Source of the DNA: Oceanobacillus piezotolerans
Lineage (GTDB): Bacteria; Bacillota; Bacilli; Bacillales; Amphibacillaceae
Reading direction: 5' to 3'
DNA length: 64,000 nt
Assembly: GCF_003665065.1 (NCBI RefSeq)
Contig: NZ_RCHR01000005.1
Location: 1-64,000, forward strand
Shown here one piece after another: positions 35,266 to 44,049 of the stretch. The stretch's first letter is position 1; each line of letters opens with the position of its first letter. The notes under the pieces are model-generated. The model saw nothing but the letters and a program-made list of their open reading frames with translations, was not told where the DNA came from and made no database searches. The translations under genes were made by a program, and so were the position numbers.

Positions 35266-35541
35266 ATGGCTATTCAAAAATCAACGGACAGTTCTGGCTT
35301 GGCAGAAGTAATTGACCGAATTCTTGATAAGGGTATCGTGATTGACGCATTTGCCCGTGTCTCTGTAGTGGGGATTGAATTAATTACAATTGAAGCAAGG
35401 GTAGTTGTTGCCAGTGTAGACACATGGCTGAGATATGCAGAAGCGGTTGGCTTACTGCAGGATGACTTCGAGGATGATGGCTTATCGGACAGATTATCCG
35501 CACGATCGGACAATGTGGAAATAGAAGAACAGAACAATTAA
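35266..35541 (+). CDS. gvpA: gas vesicle major shell protein GvpA/GvpB
   Basis: A 91-residue small hydrophobic protein that builds the ribbed gas vesicle wall. The highly conserved core runs from [20 protein letters not shown] through [22 protein letters not shown] (about 9-65). The first 65 residues look almost the same as B. megaterium GvpB, and the tail is acidic and variable. Only one main shell gene is present here; related GvpS and GvpJ follow. GGAGAGG precedes the ATG. A hairpin after the stop may keep this message more abundant than the downstream genes. Confidence 0.95.
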   Translation: MAIQKSTDSSGLAEVIDRILDKGIVIDAFARVSVVGIELITIEARVVVASVDTWLRYAEAVGLLQDDFEDDGLSDRLSARSDNVEIEEQNN

Positions 35542-35548
35542 AAAGGTA

Positions 35549-35572
35549 AGTCAGAGTCTCATGGCTCTGGCT
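35549..35572 (+). terminator. intercistronic hairpin after gvpA
   Basis: AGTCAGAG pairs with CTCTGGCT across an 8-base loop, followed by CCTTTAT. It may act as a leaky terminator or a 3'-end stabiliser. Confidence 0.45.
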
Positions 35573-35614
35573 CCTTTATAATGACAGAATCTTTGTCTCA
35601 GAGGAAGTGGAGAA

Positions 35615-35881
35615 ATGAAGGTAATGAAGGCTGTAAATGACTTTTTTAGAGAACATATTGCTCCCCCACACAAAATTATTTCCGTTCAAAAACAAAAAGA
35701 TGGCGAAGAAGAAGGCTGGAGAGCGCTAGTAGAAATTATAGAAGAAAAAGAATACATGAAGAGATATGGGCATGACCAAATGATCGGGCTATATGAGGTA
35801 TTTCTTGATAAAGAAAATGAAGTGACAGGGTTTTCCCGGATAAGCTTACGTTTTCGCAGTGATCTGGAAGAACAGGCGTGA
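35615..35881 (+). CDS. gvpR: gas vesicle protein GvpR (GvpO family)
   Basis: An 88-residue protein with the GvpO/GvpR pattern: an N-terminal helix, then EGWRALVEIIEEKEYMKRYG, GLYEVFLDKENEVTGFSRISLRF. It is required for vesicle formation in some species and may regulate or assist assembly. GAGGAAGTGGAG precedes the ATG. Its position between the shell gene and gvpN matches the B. megaterium order. Confidence 0.85.
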   Translation: MKVMKAVNDFFREHIAPPHKIISVQKQKDGEEEGWRALVEIIEEKEYMKRYGHDQMIGLYEVFLDKENEVTGFSRISLRFRSDLEEQA

Positions 35882-35894
35882 AGGGGGACTCAAC

Positions 35895-36812
35895 ATGGAG
35901 GAGACAGAAATAAAGGAACAGGAAGCAGATGTATTTGAAGCAGCTCCAAACTTTCAGGATTTGACAAAGCGCTCCTTGCGATACCTGGAAACAGGATATC
36001 CTGTCCATTTCACTGGGCCATCAGGAATAGGAAAAACGAGTCTTGCGATGTATATCGCCAAAGCACGAAAGAAACCAATGATGTTCATTCAAGGAAACAA
36101 AGATCTCACCATTAAAGACCTGATTGGATCATTCTCCGGTTATCAAAGACACAAGCTGAAGGATAATTATGTTCGATCTGTTCAAAAAATAGAGGAAAAA
36201 GTGAGTGAATCCTGGAGAGAAGGAAGGCTTCTAGAAGCAGTAAGGAAAGGCTATACACTTGTATACGATGAATTTACACGATCAAGGCCGGAAACTAACA
36301 ACATCTTTCTTCCGGTTTTGGAGGAAAGAATCTTGCCGTTATATGGTGCGAAGCAAAAGAAATCTTTTATAAAGGTACATCCGGATTTTTCCGTTATTTT
36401 TACAAGTAATCCAAAGGAATATGCAGGTGTCTACCAATCCCAAGATGCTCTATTAGATCGAATGATTACGATGACAATGGAGGCTATGGATAAAGAGGTT
36501 GAGATTTCTGCGGTCGTAAACAAAACATCAATCGAAAGAAATAAGGCGGAAGTGATTGTTGACTTTATAGAGAAAGTTCGCAAATTAGCTTCCAATAAAC
36601 AGGATTCCGGTATACCAAGCCTTCGCGCCTCAATTATGATTGCCGATATGGTTCATCGCTATCAACTCCCAGTCGACGGGAATAATGATGAATTTTTCCA
36701 GCTTTGTATGGACATAACTTGGTTCCCGTTAAAAGAATCTATAGGGGAGAAGGAGCAACAGAGAGTGAAAAGGCAACTGGAAAGAGAATGTAAAAGTATT
36801 ACTGAGAGGTGA
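35895..36812 (+). CDS. gvpN: gas vesicle AAA+ ATPase GvpN
   Basis: A 305-residue MoxR/AAA-type ATPase. Walker A is GPSGIGKTSL (41-50), Walker B lies in YTLVYDEFTRSRPETN, and a sensor-type FTSNPKEYAG follows. GvpN is thought to help vesicles grow by driving insertion of shell subunits. The ATG at 35895 is chosen because AAGGGGG lies about 8 bases upstream; the longer frame overlaps gvpR without a ribosome site. It ends 5 bases before gvpF. Confidence 0.93.
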   Translation: MEETEIKEQEADVFEAAPNFQDLTKRSLRYLETGYPVHFTGPSGIGKTSLAMYIAKARKKPMMFIQGNKDLTIKDLIGSFSGYQRHKLKDNYVRSVQKIEEKVSESWREGRLLEAVRKGYTLVYDEFTRSRPETNNIFLPVLEERILPLYGAKQKKSFIKVHPDFSVIFTSNPKEYAGVYQSQDALLDRMITMTMEAMDKEVEISAVVNKTSIERNKAEVIVDFIEKVRKLASNKQDSGIPSLRASIMIADMVHRYQLPVDGNNDEFFQLCMDITWFPLKESIGEKEQQRVKRQLERECKSITER

Positions 36813-36817
36813 GTAAA

Positions 36818-37588
36818 ATGAGTAAAGAGCAAGGAATTTATGTTTTTTGCTGTATTAAGGCAACTGGTTCGAAATCATTTGGTTCCATTCCATTTGAGGG
36901 AGAGGAAAGGGAAGTCTATACAATTCATTATAAAGACGCAGCAATGGTTGCGGCCAATGTTCCAATGAAAATCTATCATCCTGTAAAAGAAAACTTAATG
37001 ATGCATCAAGACGTGATTTCTAGAGTGATGGAACAGGAGGAAGCTGTTGTCCCTGTTAGTTTTGGCAATGTATTTAACAGTGAAGAGGATTTGATTGCTT
37101 TAACAAAAAGCTTATACCCACAGTTGGAGAAGCTCTTCCCACAAATAGAAGGAAAGATTGAAGTTGGTTTAAAAGTCATTGGACGCAAAGAATGGCTTTC
37201 CGAGAACATTAATCAGAACGAAGCAGTCAGAAATAAAAAGCAAGTCGTGCAATCTAAATCAGAGGCAGCAGGTTACTTTGACCGTATTCAGCTTGGAGAA
37301 ATGGCAAAGGATTTCTTTCAATCTATCCAAAATAAGATTAGATCGGAAATTCATGAAGAATTAATCCCCCTTACAGAAGCATGGCATCTAAATGATCCGA
37401 TAGGCGAGAAAATGCTGTTGAATGCAGCCTATTTGATAGATAAAGGTCAGGAAGCGGCATTTGATGAAAAGGTGAATCAACTTCACGACCAGTGGAAGGA
37501 CAGAGTGGATTTTAAATATACAGGTCCTTGGCCTGCCTATAACTTTATTAATATTAAATTGAAAGTGGAAGAGAAAGAATCTTCATGA
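36818..37588 (+). CDS. gvpF: gas vesicle protein GvpF
   Basis: A 256-residue GvpL/GvpF family protein. It starts with IYVFCCIKATG, has EEAVVPVSFGNVFNSEEDL and ends with the family signature FKYTGPWPAYNFINIKLK. GvpF can bind GvpA and is thought to prevent premature clustering or to nucleate vesicles. I chose ATG 36818 because AGGTGA lies 5 bases before it. The GvpN stop overlaps this ribosome site, implying coupled translation. It is paralogous to gvpL downstream. Confidence 0.92.
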   Translation: MSKEQGIYVFCCIKATGSKSFGSIPFEGEEREVYTIHYKDAAMVAANVPMKIYHPVKENLMMHQDVISRVMEQEEAVVPVSFGNVFNSEEDLIALTKSLYPQLEKLFPQIEGKIEVGLKVIGRKEWLSENINQNEAVRNKKQVVQSKSEAAGYFDRIQLGEMAKDFFQSIQNKIRSEIHEELIPLTEAWHLNDPIGEKMLLNAAYLIDKGQEAAFDEKVNQLHDQWKDRVDFKYTGPWPAYNFINIKLKVEEKESS

Positions 37589-37848
37589 TTCATAAGCTTT
37601 TCACCTTTCCAATCGATATTGTCGTTAATATCGGAAAGAAGGTGAAGGAAGAGGTGGATAAAGAATTCTATGATCTGGAGCATATTCAAAGGAAGCTTAT
37701 CCACTTACAGATGATGTATGAGCTAGAGGAAATAGATGAGGATACGTATAAGGCATCAGAAATAGAACTACTTAGCCGTTATGAAATAGCTAAAAGGCGG
37801 GAAATGGAGCAAGTTCAAGAGCTGACTAGAGAAAAAGAGGAAAAGTGA
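37585..37848 (+). CDS. gvpG: gas vesicle protein GvpG
   Basis: An 87-residue protein with a hydrophobic N-terminus (MIHKLFTFPIDIVVNIGKKV) and a long charged helix (DLEHIQRKLIHLQMMYELEE onward), typical of GvpG. It overlaps gvpF by 4 bases (ATGA). It forms part of the accessory assembly complex with GvpF and GvpL. Its exact role is unknown. Confidence 0.9.
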   Translation: MIHKLFTFPIDIVVNIGKKVKEEVDKEFYDLEHIQRKLIHLQMMYELEEIDEDTYKASEIELLSRYEIAKRREMEQVQELTREKEEK

Positions 37849-37857
37849 GGAAAAAAC

Positions 37858-38661
37858 ATGGATAGTCTGATTTATTTATATGGTGTCATTCCTACTGCCG
37901 AAAAAGAAAAGCAGGATATCCCTGCATTTAAGGGAATAGATGAGGAGCACGAAGTATATACCGTCTCCTTTGGTGAAATTACAGCGGTAGTTTGCAATCT
38001 GGATGAGCGGGAGTATGGGCAAGAGCAGCTGGAGAAGAAGACGAATAATCCAACGTGGCTTCATGAGAAGGCTTTTCACCATCATGAAGTCCTCATGTCC
38101 CTATATGCTAAATATCCAATTATTCCGATGAAGTTCTGTACCATTTATGCCAGTATGGATAATCTGCTGACAACTTTGGAAACACACAAACAGCGCATGA
38201 TAGAGGTATTGGAAAGCATTAAAGGCAAAGAGGAATGGATCCTGAAAATATACTGTGACGAGGATAAAGTAAAGGAAAGTGTCGCTAGCTATAGTGATGT
38301 CATTGAATTAAGAAAAGAAGAAATTGCCGCTATGTCACCCGGACGACAATACTTAGAGAAGAAAAAGCTTGGTCAACTTATTGAGCAGGAAGCACATAAG
38401 CAAAAACAGGCATTTGGAGAAACTATTCATCAGGAATTAGCCGATATGAGTGCCAACACAGAAGTGAAACGAAATTGGAATAAGGATGTTACAGGGAGAA
38501 AAGAAGAAATGTGCTGGAACAGTGTATATATGCTGGAAAAGCCCAAGGTAGATGATTTCTTAAAAAGAGTCAAAGCAATACAGAACGAGCATGGTGACGA
38601 TGGCTGGAAATTAGAAGTTACTGGGCCATGGCCGTCGTACCACTTTTCGGCAATTAGCTAG
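37858..38661 (+). CDS. gvpL: gas vesicle protein GvpL
   Basis: A 267-residue GvpL/GvpF family protein, paralogous to GvpF in the same operon. It starts LIYLYGVIPTAE, has YPIIPMKFCTIYASMDNLLT, and ends with the shared signature LEVTGPWPSYHFSAI. GvpL can interact with several Gvp proteins and may organise the assembly complex. It lies 9 bases after gvpG. Confidence 0.92.
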   Translation: MDSLIYLYGVIPTAEKEKQDIPAFKGIDEEHEVYTVSFGEITAVVCNLDEREYGQEQLEKKTNNPTWLHEKAFHHHEVLMSLYAKYPIIPMKFCTIYASMDNLLTTLETHKQRMIEVLESIKGKEEWILKIYCDEDKVKESVASYSDVIELRKEEIAAMSPGRQYLEKKKLGQLIEQEAHKQKQAFGETIHQELADMSANTEVKRNWNKDVTGRKEEMCWNSVYMLEKPKVDDFLKRVKAIQNEHGDDGWKLEVTGPWPSYHFSAIS

Positions 38662-38675
38662 ATTGGAGGCTGCAC

Positions 38676-38936
38676 ATGTCTGAACGTAACGAATATGCAA
38701 ACAAAGAAGTAGGTCTTATCGATGTACTGGACGTTGTACTCGATAAAGGGGTGGCCATAAAAGGGGATTTAATCCTCTCTATTGCTGGCATTGACCTGGT
38801 GTATCTGGATTTGCGCGTCCTGATTGCATCGGTAGAAACGTTAATCGAATCCAATAAGGAAACGGCCGCACAGCTATCATCTAAACAATTTGATCGGGAG
38901 AAGGAGGAGCTTGACAATGTCATCCATCAATCTTAG
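38676..38936 (+). CDS. gvpS: gas vesicle protein GvpS (GvpA family)
   Basis: An 86-residue relative of GvpA. It keeps LIDVLDVVLDKGVAIKGDLI and IAGIDLVYLDLRVLIASVETL (about 13-60), but the shell core is less hydrophobic and the tail is charged. Together with GvpJ it is a minor shell homologue thought to act at the tips or in nucleation. The gene overlaps gvpK by 20 bases, so their translation is likely coupled. Confidence 0.9.
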   Translation: MSERNEYANKEVGLIDVLDVVLDKGVAIKGDLILSIAGIDLVYLDLRVLIASVETLIESNKETAAQLSSKQFDREKEELDNVIHQS

Positions 38937-39246
38937 TAACCAATCAACATCAATGACAAATCTTGATTATCGTCCAGAAAAAAGCGGAAGAATTGAATTA
39001 GATCCTGAAGGTGCGGAGGAAGGCCTTGCTCAACTGGTTCTGACGGTAATCGAACTGTTAAGACAACTTGTGGAGCGGCAAGCTATTCGCCGTGTAGAAG
39101 GTGGAAATTTAACAGAGGAGGAGATTGAGAAGCTCGGAGTTGCGCTCATGAACCTCGATATAAAAATGGATGAGTTAAAAGAGATTTTTAACCTAAATGA
39201 TGATGATTTAAATATCGACCTTGGACCACTTGGAAACTTACTTTAA
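38917..39246 (+). CDS. gvpK: gas vesicle protein GvpK
   Basis: A 109-residue protein with the GvpK core EEGLAQLVLTVIELLRQLVE, QAIRRVEGGNLT and EIEKLGVALMNLDIKMDEL (about 30-88). It is needed for vesicle formation. I start it at ATG 38917 because AAGGAGG lies about 10 bases upstream, inside gvpS; the frame extends further without a ribosome site. The 20-base overlap with gvpS suggests coupled translation. Confidence 0.92.
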   Translation: MSSINLSNQSTSMTNLDYRPEKSGRIELDPEGAEEGLAQLVLTVIELLRQLVERQAIRRVEGGNLTEEEIEKLGVALMNLDIKMDELKEIFNLNDDDLNIDLGPLGNLL

Positions 39247-39269
39247 AATAAAGGAGGTTATATACAGCT

Positions 39270-39581
39270 ATGCAAAATACACCGCAAACAACCACGCAAT
39301 CCAGCAATCTGGTGGATGTATTAGAGACGGTTTTAGACAAAGGTGTTGTCATTGCAGGCGATATACGAGTAGGAATCGCTGATGTAGAATTGCTTTCCAT
39401 TAAAATCAGGCTTATCGTAGCATCGGTGGATAAGGCAAAAGAAATCGGAATGGATTGGTGGGAATCAGATCCTTACCTCAACTCAAAAGCCGCAGAACAA
39501 GAGCAAAATCAACTGAAGGAAGAAAATAAAGAGCTGAAAGACCGATTAGAAAAATTAGAACAGAAGCTGCTGAATGGGTAA
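39270..39581 (+). CDS. gvpJ: gas vesicle protein GvpJ (GvpA family)
   Basis: A 103-residue GvpA relative and the last gene of the operon. The core LVDVLETVLDKGVVIAGDIR, then GIADVELLSIKIRLIVASVD (about 10-55), is followed by MDWWESDP and a C-terminal coiled coil (about 74-100) that GvpA lacks. It is likely a minor or tip protein. AAAGGAGG lies 12 bases before the ATG, a longer gap than usual, so it may be weakly translated. No gvpT or gvpU follows, unlike B. megaterium. Confidence 0.9.
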   Translation: MQNTPQTTTQSSNLVDVLETVLDKGVVIAGDIRVGIADVELLSIKIRLIVASVDKAKEIGMDWWESDPYLNSKAAEQEQNQLKEENKELKDRLEKLEQKLLNG

Positions 39582-39598
39582 GAAATTAATATAAGAGC

Positions 39599-39641
39599 TA
39601 GCTCCCCCTCTCCCCGCACTAAAGAGGCAGAGAGCTTTTTT
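39599..39641 (+). terminator. terminator of the gas vesicle operon
   Basis: An imperfect stem, AGCTCCCCCTCT with AGAGGCAGAGAGCT, ends in an eight-T run. The stretch up to the katE terminator (39643-39845) shows no gene. Confidence 0.8.
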
Positions 39642-39845
39642 TTCACTTCACATTGTCTAGTTTCATCGGTAATTTAGAGAAACATAATAAAGCGTTTAGA
39701 GTGCAACAGAATGGCGGTGATATCTGAAATAGAATCTACTGCCATTTTTTAATGCTATTCCGCCTTTTTCTTTCAGGGTATTATTAAATCTTAGATCTAC
39801 ATTCTATATAGTACTTTACATACTCACAAGTAACTCCGTTAAAAA

Positions 39846-39882
39846 TGCCAATGCCTCTAGCCTAAGTGAAAGACTAGAGGCA
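39846..39882 (-). terminator. terminator after katE
   Basis: The stem TGCCTCTAG/CTAGAGGCA lies 12-40 bases past the katE stop on the minus strand and is followed there by TTGGCATTTTT. Confidence 0.7.
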
Positions 39883-39893
39883 CGGTTTTGTTT

Positions 39894-41918
39894 TTACTTA
39901 CCGTCTCGATTCCAGAATCTTGCTTCTGCAACTGCTTCAATGAACTTCTCGCTGTTATCTACAACAACACCATCTTGTCCTGAAATATCAAGATCCTTAA
40001 GCACAGATGCTCCTTCTTTTAATGCCCCAATTGGTTTATAATGCGTGTAGGCTTCTTTTACAAACTCTGGGGCTTCCTTGCTGAATAGTGAAGTGTTGCC
40101 TTCCTGACTGACAATCAGAATCGCATCAAACAGCACAGACTCAGCAGTCATAAAGGTATGATCCGCAGTAATTTCCGTACCGTCCACTCCCTTAACCATA
40201 CCTTGATGATCGCTTATGACCTCAGGAACGATGTTTGCTCCCTTCAATTCAGCAATCACGTTATTTAATTCAGCAGGAAAACCATCTGCAGCGATAATCC
40301 CAACCTTACGTGTAGCTGGCCTTTTCACTGTATTGGCTTGGCTTACAGCGGGAGAGGACTTCGTATAATTAATTTCTTTCTTATCAGGAACAGGAAGTCC
40401 AAGGTTACCTGCGATGGCGGAAACAAGATCATGGCTGACATTGGAAAACATCTCTAGTACCTGTTCACGGACAGAGACTTCTTTACATTTGCCAAGTTCA
40501 AAGCTGAATGCATTGATAATATGTTCTTTCTCTACTTCGCTCATGCTGTTCCAAAATAGAATAGCTTGAGAAAAATGATCCTTAAAGCTTTCGCTGCGAG
40601 CTCTAACTTTTCGCCCTTCCACTTTTTCCTGGTAATGGCTGTATCCGCCTTCAGCCTCGCTGACTGGTTCTGGTGTATTTTTGGCAAGGGAGTTCTTGTG
40701 ATAGGCGACCTTGCTGGAATTAATTGTTTGTCGTCCATAACCATCACGCTGATTATTGTGGAATGGACAAAGGGGGCGGTTAATCGGTAACTCATGGAAG
40801 TTAGGGCCACCTAGGCGAATGAGCTGTGTATCCGTGTATGAGAATAATCGCCCTTGGAGAAGGGGATCGTTGGTAAAGTCGATGCCTGGTACCACGTGCC
40901 CTGGGTGAAAAGCAACCTGCTCCGTTTCCGCAAAGTAATTATCCACGTTGCGGTTTAGTGTCATCTTCCCAACGATTTTCACTGGTACGTCTTCTTCAGG
41001 CCAGATTTTTGTTGCATCCAAGATGTCAAAATCAAAGTTAAATTCATCTTCTTCCTTGATGATTTGAAGACCTAACTCAAATTCTGGATATTGCCCATTC
41101 TCAATAGCTTCATATAGATCTCGACGATGAAAGTCAGGATCTGCTCCATTTATCTTCACGGCTTCATCCCAAATCGTTGAATGTACACCAAGCACTGGCT
41201 TCCAATGGAATTTCACAAAAAAAGCTTCTCCCTTATCATTGACGAATCGAAACGTATTCACTCCGAATCCTTCCATCATTCGGAAGCTTCGTGGAATGGC
41301 GCGGTCTGACATGTGCCACATGATCATATGAGCGGTTTCCTGATTGTTGGCAACAAAGTCCCAAAATGTATCATGTGCCGACTGAGCCTGAGGGATTTCG
41401 TTATGTGGTTCGGGTTTCACAGCATGAATGAGGTCTGGAAATTTAATTCCATCTTGGATGAAAAACACCGGGATATTATTTCCGACTAAATCATAATTAC
41501 CCTCTTCGGTATAAAATTTCGTTGCGAATCCTCTCACATCCCTAGCTAATTCCATCGATCCGCGAGATCCTGCTACGGTAGAAAACCGAACAAAAACAGG
41601 CGTTTTCTTACTAGTATCATTTAAAAATTTCGCTTTTGTATAAGGAGCGAGTGATTCATATAGTTCAAAATCCCCGTGTGCAGCGAACCCTCTAGCATGA
41701 ACCACTCGCTCCGGAATCCGTTCATGGTCAAAGTGAGTGATTTTCTCACGCATATGAAAATCTTCTAAAAGGGTAGGTCCCCGTTCATCAGCCTTTAATG
41801 AAAACTCATCTTCTGCCATTTTCAGGCCTTGATTAGTTGTTAGTGCCTTGCCTTCGTCCTGTACTCTAAATTGGTCCAGTTGTTCGTTCTTTTTGTTCTG
41901 ATTTTCTTTTTTGCTCAT
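39894..41918 (-). CDS. katE: large-subunit heme catalase (KatE/HPII type)
   Basis: A 674-residue clade-2 catalase that breaks down hydrogen peroxide. The N-terminal catalase core contains the essential His in [14 protein letters not shown] and the heme Tyr in [21 protein letters not shown]-terminal DJ-1/flavodoxin-like domain (about 535-670) has [18 protein letters not shown]. Length fits B. subtilis KatE. A sigma-B-like promoter (41957-41982) and a strong AGGAGG before the ATG support general-stress control. Together with the manganese catalase the window has two peroxide-removing enzymes. Confidence 0.95.
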   Translation of the reverse strand: MSKKENQNKKNEQLDQFRVQDEGKALTTNQGLKMAEDEFSLKADERGPTLLEDFHMREKITHFDHERIPERVVHARGFAAHGDFELYESLAPYTKAKFLNDTSKKTPVFVRFSTVAGSRGSMELARDVRGFATKFYTEEGNYDLVGNNIPVFFIQDGIKFPDLIHAVKPEPHNEIPQAQSAHDTFWDFVANNQETAHMIMWHMSDRAIPRSFRMMEGFGVNTFRFVNDKGEAFFVKFHWKPVLGVHSTIWDEAVKINGADPDFHRRDLYEAIENGQYPEFELGLQIIKEEDEFNFDFDILDATKIWPEEDVPVKIVGKMTLNRNVDNYFAETEQVAFHPGHVVPGIDFTNDPLLQGRLFSYTDTQLIRLGGPNFHELPINRPLCPFHNNQRDGYGRQTINSSKVAYHKNSLAKNTPEPVSEAEGGYSHYQEKVEGRKVRARSESFKDHFSQAILFWNSMSEVEKEHIINAFSFELGKCKEVSVREQVLEMFSNVSHDLVSAIAGNLGLPVPDKKEINYTKSSPAVSQANTVKRPATRKVGIIAADGFPAELNNVIAELKGANIVPEVISDHQGMVKGVDGTEITADHTFMTAESVLFDAILIVSQEGNTSLFSKEAPEFVKEAYTHYKPIGALKEGASVLKDLDISGQDGVVVDNSEKFIEAVAEARFWNRDGK

Positions 41919-41956
41919 GATTCTCCTCCTCTTTTACCAAATAAGTCTATAGTTCT

Positions 41957-41982
41957 TTACCCTTTAACACTTTGATTAAAAC
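41957..41982 (-). promoter_or_regulatory. sigma-B-like promoter of katE
   Basis: On the minus strand GTTTTA, a 14-base spacer and GGGTAA fit the sigma-B consensus (GTTTAA-N12-14-GGGWAW). It lies 38 bases before the katE start. B. subtilis katE is sigma-B dependent. Confidence 0.6.
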
Positions 41983-42189
41983 AGATGTATGTAAGCACTG
42001 TAGTGAAATGAGAATCCTTGCCTATAATGGACAAGCAGTGTGAGCAGAAAGTATTCGATATTAACTAGGGGTTGGTGCTATTACTACCCTGCCTGAGGTA
42101 ATATTGCCATGGACAACGATTAAAGTTAAGTTTGCTATACTATAAAATGCTATAATAGGGCTATTATGATGGAGTTGGAGGTCATAGAA

Positions 42190-42342
42190 ATGAATCTAAT
42201 TAAAAGAATTAATCCATTGCTGCCATTCCTTTTTATCACTCTTTTTATCGCTGGATTGTTAGATATCAAATTCAAGGGATTAGTATACCAGCTGTTGCCG
42301 CAATCAGTGCAATCTCGTGTAGATTCTTTCTTTATCAAGTAA
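42190..42342 (+). CDS. small membrane protein, 50 residues
   Basis: The frame has a basic start (MNLIKRINP), one membrane helix (LLPFLFITLFIAGLLDI) and an amphipathic C-terminal tail. GGAGG lies 8 bases before the ATG, and the strong terminator at 42348-42381 follows the stop by 5 bases. These signals make it a probable gene. The family is not recognised. Confidence 0.6.
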   Translation: MNLIKRINPLLPFLFITLFIAGLLDIKFKGLVYQLLPQSVQSRVDSFFIK

Positions 42343-42347
42343 ATCAT

Positions 42348-42381
42348 AAGAAAGCCCCTTCTAATTGAAGGGGCTTTCTTA
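42348..42381. terminator. terminator between small genes
   Basis: A perfect stem AAGAAAGCCCCTTC/GAAGGGGCTTTCTT with a 6-base loop serves the 50-residue gene and probably the convergent 51-residue gene. Confidence 0.85.
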
Positions 42382-42409
42382 GTAAGTGAATGGGCTGAGT
42401 AAATTAATC

Positions 42410-42565
42410 TTAAAACATCGGTAGGATATAATTGGCTAGGAACCATAATACAATTAGTAGAATAACTACATATGCTGCATATTTTATAAAAGTAGACGCT
42501 ACTTTGCTGGAGTCTGTTTTCTTTTCTCGATGTTCTATTTCAACATTTTCATCTCTGTCCCTCAC
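42410..42565 (-). CDS. small membrane protein, 51 residues
   Basis: The frame starts with a charged stretch (RDRDENVEIEHREKKTDSS) and ends in one membrane helix (FIKYAAYVVILLIVLWFLAN then YILPMF). The only start in frame is GTG 42565; GGGAAGGA lies about 10 bases upstream. The charged head plus C-terminal anchor looks like a real Bacillus small protein, but I cannot name it. It converges on the terminator at 42348-42381. Confidence 0.5.
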   Translation of the reverse strand: MRDRDENVEIEHREKKTDSSKVASTFIKYAAYVVILLIVLWFLANYILPMF

Positions 42566-42736
42566 TGTTTCAACATCCTTCCCAGTTAGGATTAGTCTGT
42601 TTGCTTATGTACCAATTCCCAAAAATGGATTAATATAAACCATCCCGTTGTAACTCCAATAGATAGGTTTAATATAGGGCTAGAAATGGGTAATAAGCTA
42701 TTAAAGCAATAACCTAACTTGAAAGGTGGAAATAAT

Positions 42737-42808
42737 ATGCTTCGTACTATATTAATGATCATAGGAGCCATTGTAGTAATTGGATTTTTGATTAGTCTTA
42801 TCTTTTAA
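42737..42808 (+). CDS. very small membrane peptide, 23 residues
   Basis: The frame reads MLRTILMIIGAIVVIGFLIS and ends LIF; it is one membrane helix. GAAAGGTGG lies about 7 bases before the ATG, and a terminator follows at 42871-42905. Such single-helix peptides are common in Bacillaceae, though the function is unknown. Confidence 0.5.
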   Translation: MLRTILMIIGAIVVIGFLISLIF

Positions 42809-42870
42809 AACGAGTAACAAGTTAATGCAAAAACCTAGACCTCCCCAAATTGAATAATAAAAGCAACTAA

Positions 42871-42905
42871 AAAAAGCATTAGGAACTTGCCTAATGCTTT
42901 TTTTT
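42871..42905. terminator. terminator with A/T runs on both sides
   Basis: The stem AAAGCATTAGG/CCTAATGCTTT is flanked by A and T runs, so it can serve the 23-residue peptide gene and the convergent coat-protein gene. Confidence 0.85.
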
Positions 42906-42979
42906 CACGTGTATAGGAACAAATGAAAATCCTTACCGTACCTAGTATAAGAAAACGAGAGTACTCATTAATATAGTTG

Positions 42980-43606
42980 TTAGTGTGTCATTCCTTGCTG
43001 TGGTGCTTTTGTATAGCTATTTAATAAAAGCTGTTCGTCCTGCTCCATTAATTGTGGAACCTGATAATAACCATGTTTATTTTGATATAAAGAAATTTCA
43101 TAGCTCATTTCAATGAAGTTTGGAACACTATCGGCAAGCACACGACGAAGAACAGGGTTTGTCATTTCCAAAGCAGTCGTTGCTAATAAAGGAGAAAGAG
43201 ACTTTGTATGTTCTAACATAAAAGAAGAAAAGCATTCGTCAGTTAGTTCACTTACGGATGATTTTGGCTTTTTCGGCTGCCCCGGTTTCATACCATATTC
43301 AAACTGATGGTTCTGTGTCATATTATACACCTGTGTAGAAACAGTTGGCTTTTGCCCTGTCTGGAAGGATTCCACAATCGTATTGTACAACTGCGTGGCG
43401 AAAGCGGATTGTCTTTGGACAATTGATTTTAACTCTGGATCTTGAATGTGCTGATCATACAATTGGTATTGTTCAAGCATATTAATCATGCATGACAGCA
43501 CTTCATGTGTATCAATTAATTCATGCCCCCCACGATTAGTAGAAATTGCTTGATTAGGCTGCATTTGATTTCCTAATTGGTTCACATTCATATTTTGATT
43601 TTGCAA
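42980..43606 (-). CDS. CotF-like spore coat protein
   Basis: A 208-residue protein with a Gln/Asn/Met-rich N-terminus (about 1-25) and a ferritin-like helical CotF domain. Helical segments include LIDTHEVLSCMINMLEQYQL and VSELTDECFSSFMLEHTKSL, and the C-terminus has VPNFIEMSYEISLYQNKHGYYQVP. It resembles CotF or YhcQ-like coat proteins deposited in the mother-cell coat. AGGAGG lies upstream of the ATG. It supports a spore-forming host. Confidence 0.8.
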   Translation of the reverse strand: MQNQNMNVNQLGNQMQPNQAISTNRGGHELIDTHEVLSCMINMLEQYQLYDQHIQDPELKSIVQRQSAFATQLYNTIVESFQTGQKPTVSTQVYNMTQNHQFEYGMKPGQPKKPKSSVSELTDECFSSFMLEHTKSLSPLLATTALEMTNPVLRRVLADSVPNFIEMSYEISLYQNKHGYYQVPQLMEQDEQLLLNSYTKAPQQGMTH

Positions 43607-44013
43607 AAGAATATCCTCCTCATTTCGTAATCAAAACTATTTTGTTCTTTGCAGAGAAAAATATGTATGCCCAGTGAGCTATGAGCTATTTTTATTTATT
43701 CTTATATTCATTCTCCGATTGTTAAGAATAGATAGGTGAAAGAAGCATAATGATTCTAGCTATAAAGAGTTAGGAAAGTTTGGTAGGGGTGTTCGAGAAC
43801 CAATGTCAAAAAGAAATAAAATAAAAACTATACTGTGAATTAAGAGTCTAAATAAATAGACAATTAATTAAAATCCTAAAAGGTCGCTTTTTCATCGAAA
43901 TACAACGTTTGCAATAATTAAACTTGATTTTAAGTTTTACCGTACGATTGTCTTCACGAGAATTTCACAAAAAAAATGCTTGTTTTTTTAAAAATCTATT
44001 TGATATATTAATA

Positions 44014-44030
44014 AACAGACCGGTTGGTAT
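44014..44030. promoter_or_regulatory. candidate LmrA/QdoR-type operator
   Basis: AACAGACCGGTTGGTAT, centred on the palindrome ACCGGT, resembles the operator half-sites reported for B. subtilis LmrA and QdoR. It lies just downstream of a TTGTTT-N18-TATATT promoter, where a bound repressor would block transcription. Confidence 0.5.
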
Positions 44031-44049
44031 GGAGGAGGTTACTAACGGT

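Noticed and set aside
42150-42446. 98-codon minus-strand frame
   Set aside because: It runs through a strong terminator and antisense to a better-supported 50-residue gene, and has no ribosome site.
42432-42638. 68-codon plus-strand frame
   Set aside because: It lies antisense to the 51-residue membrane protein, whose composition is far more protein-like.
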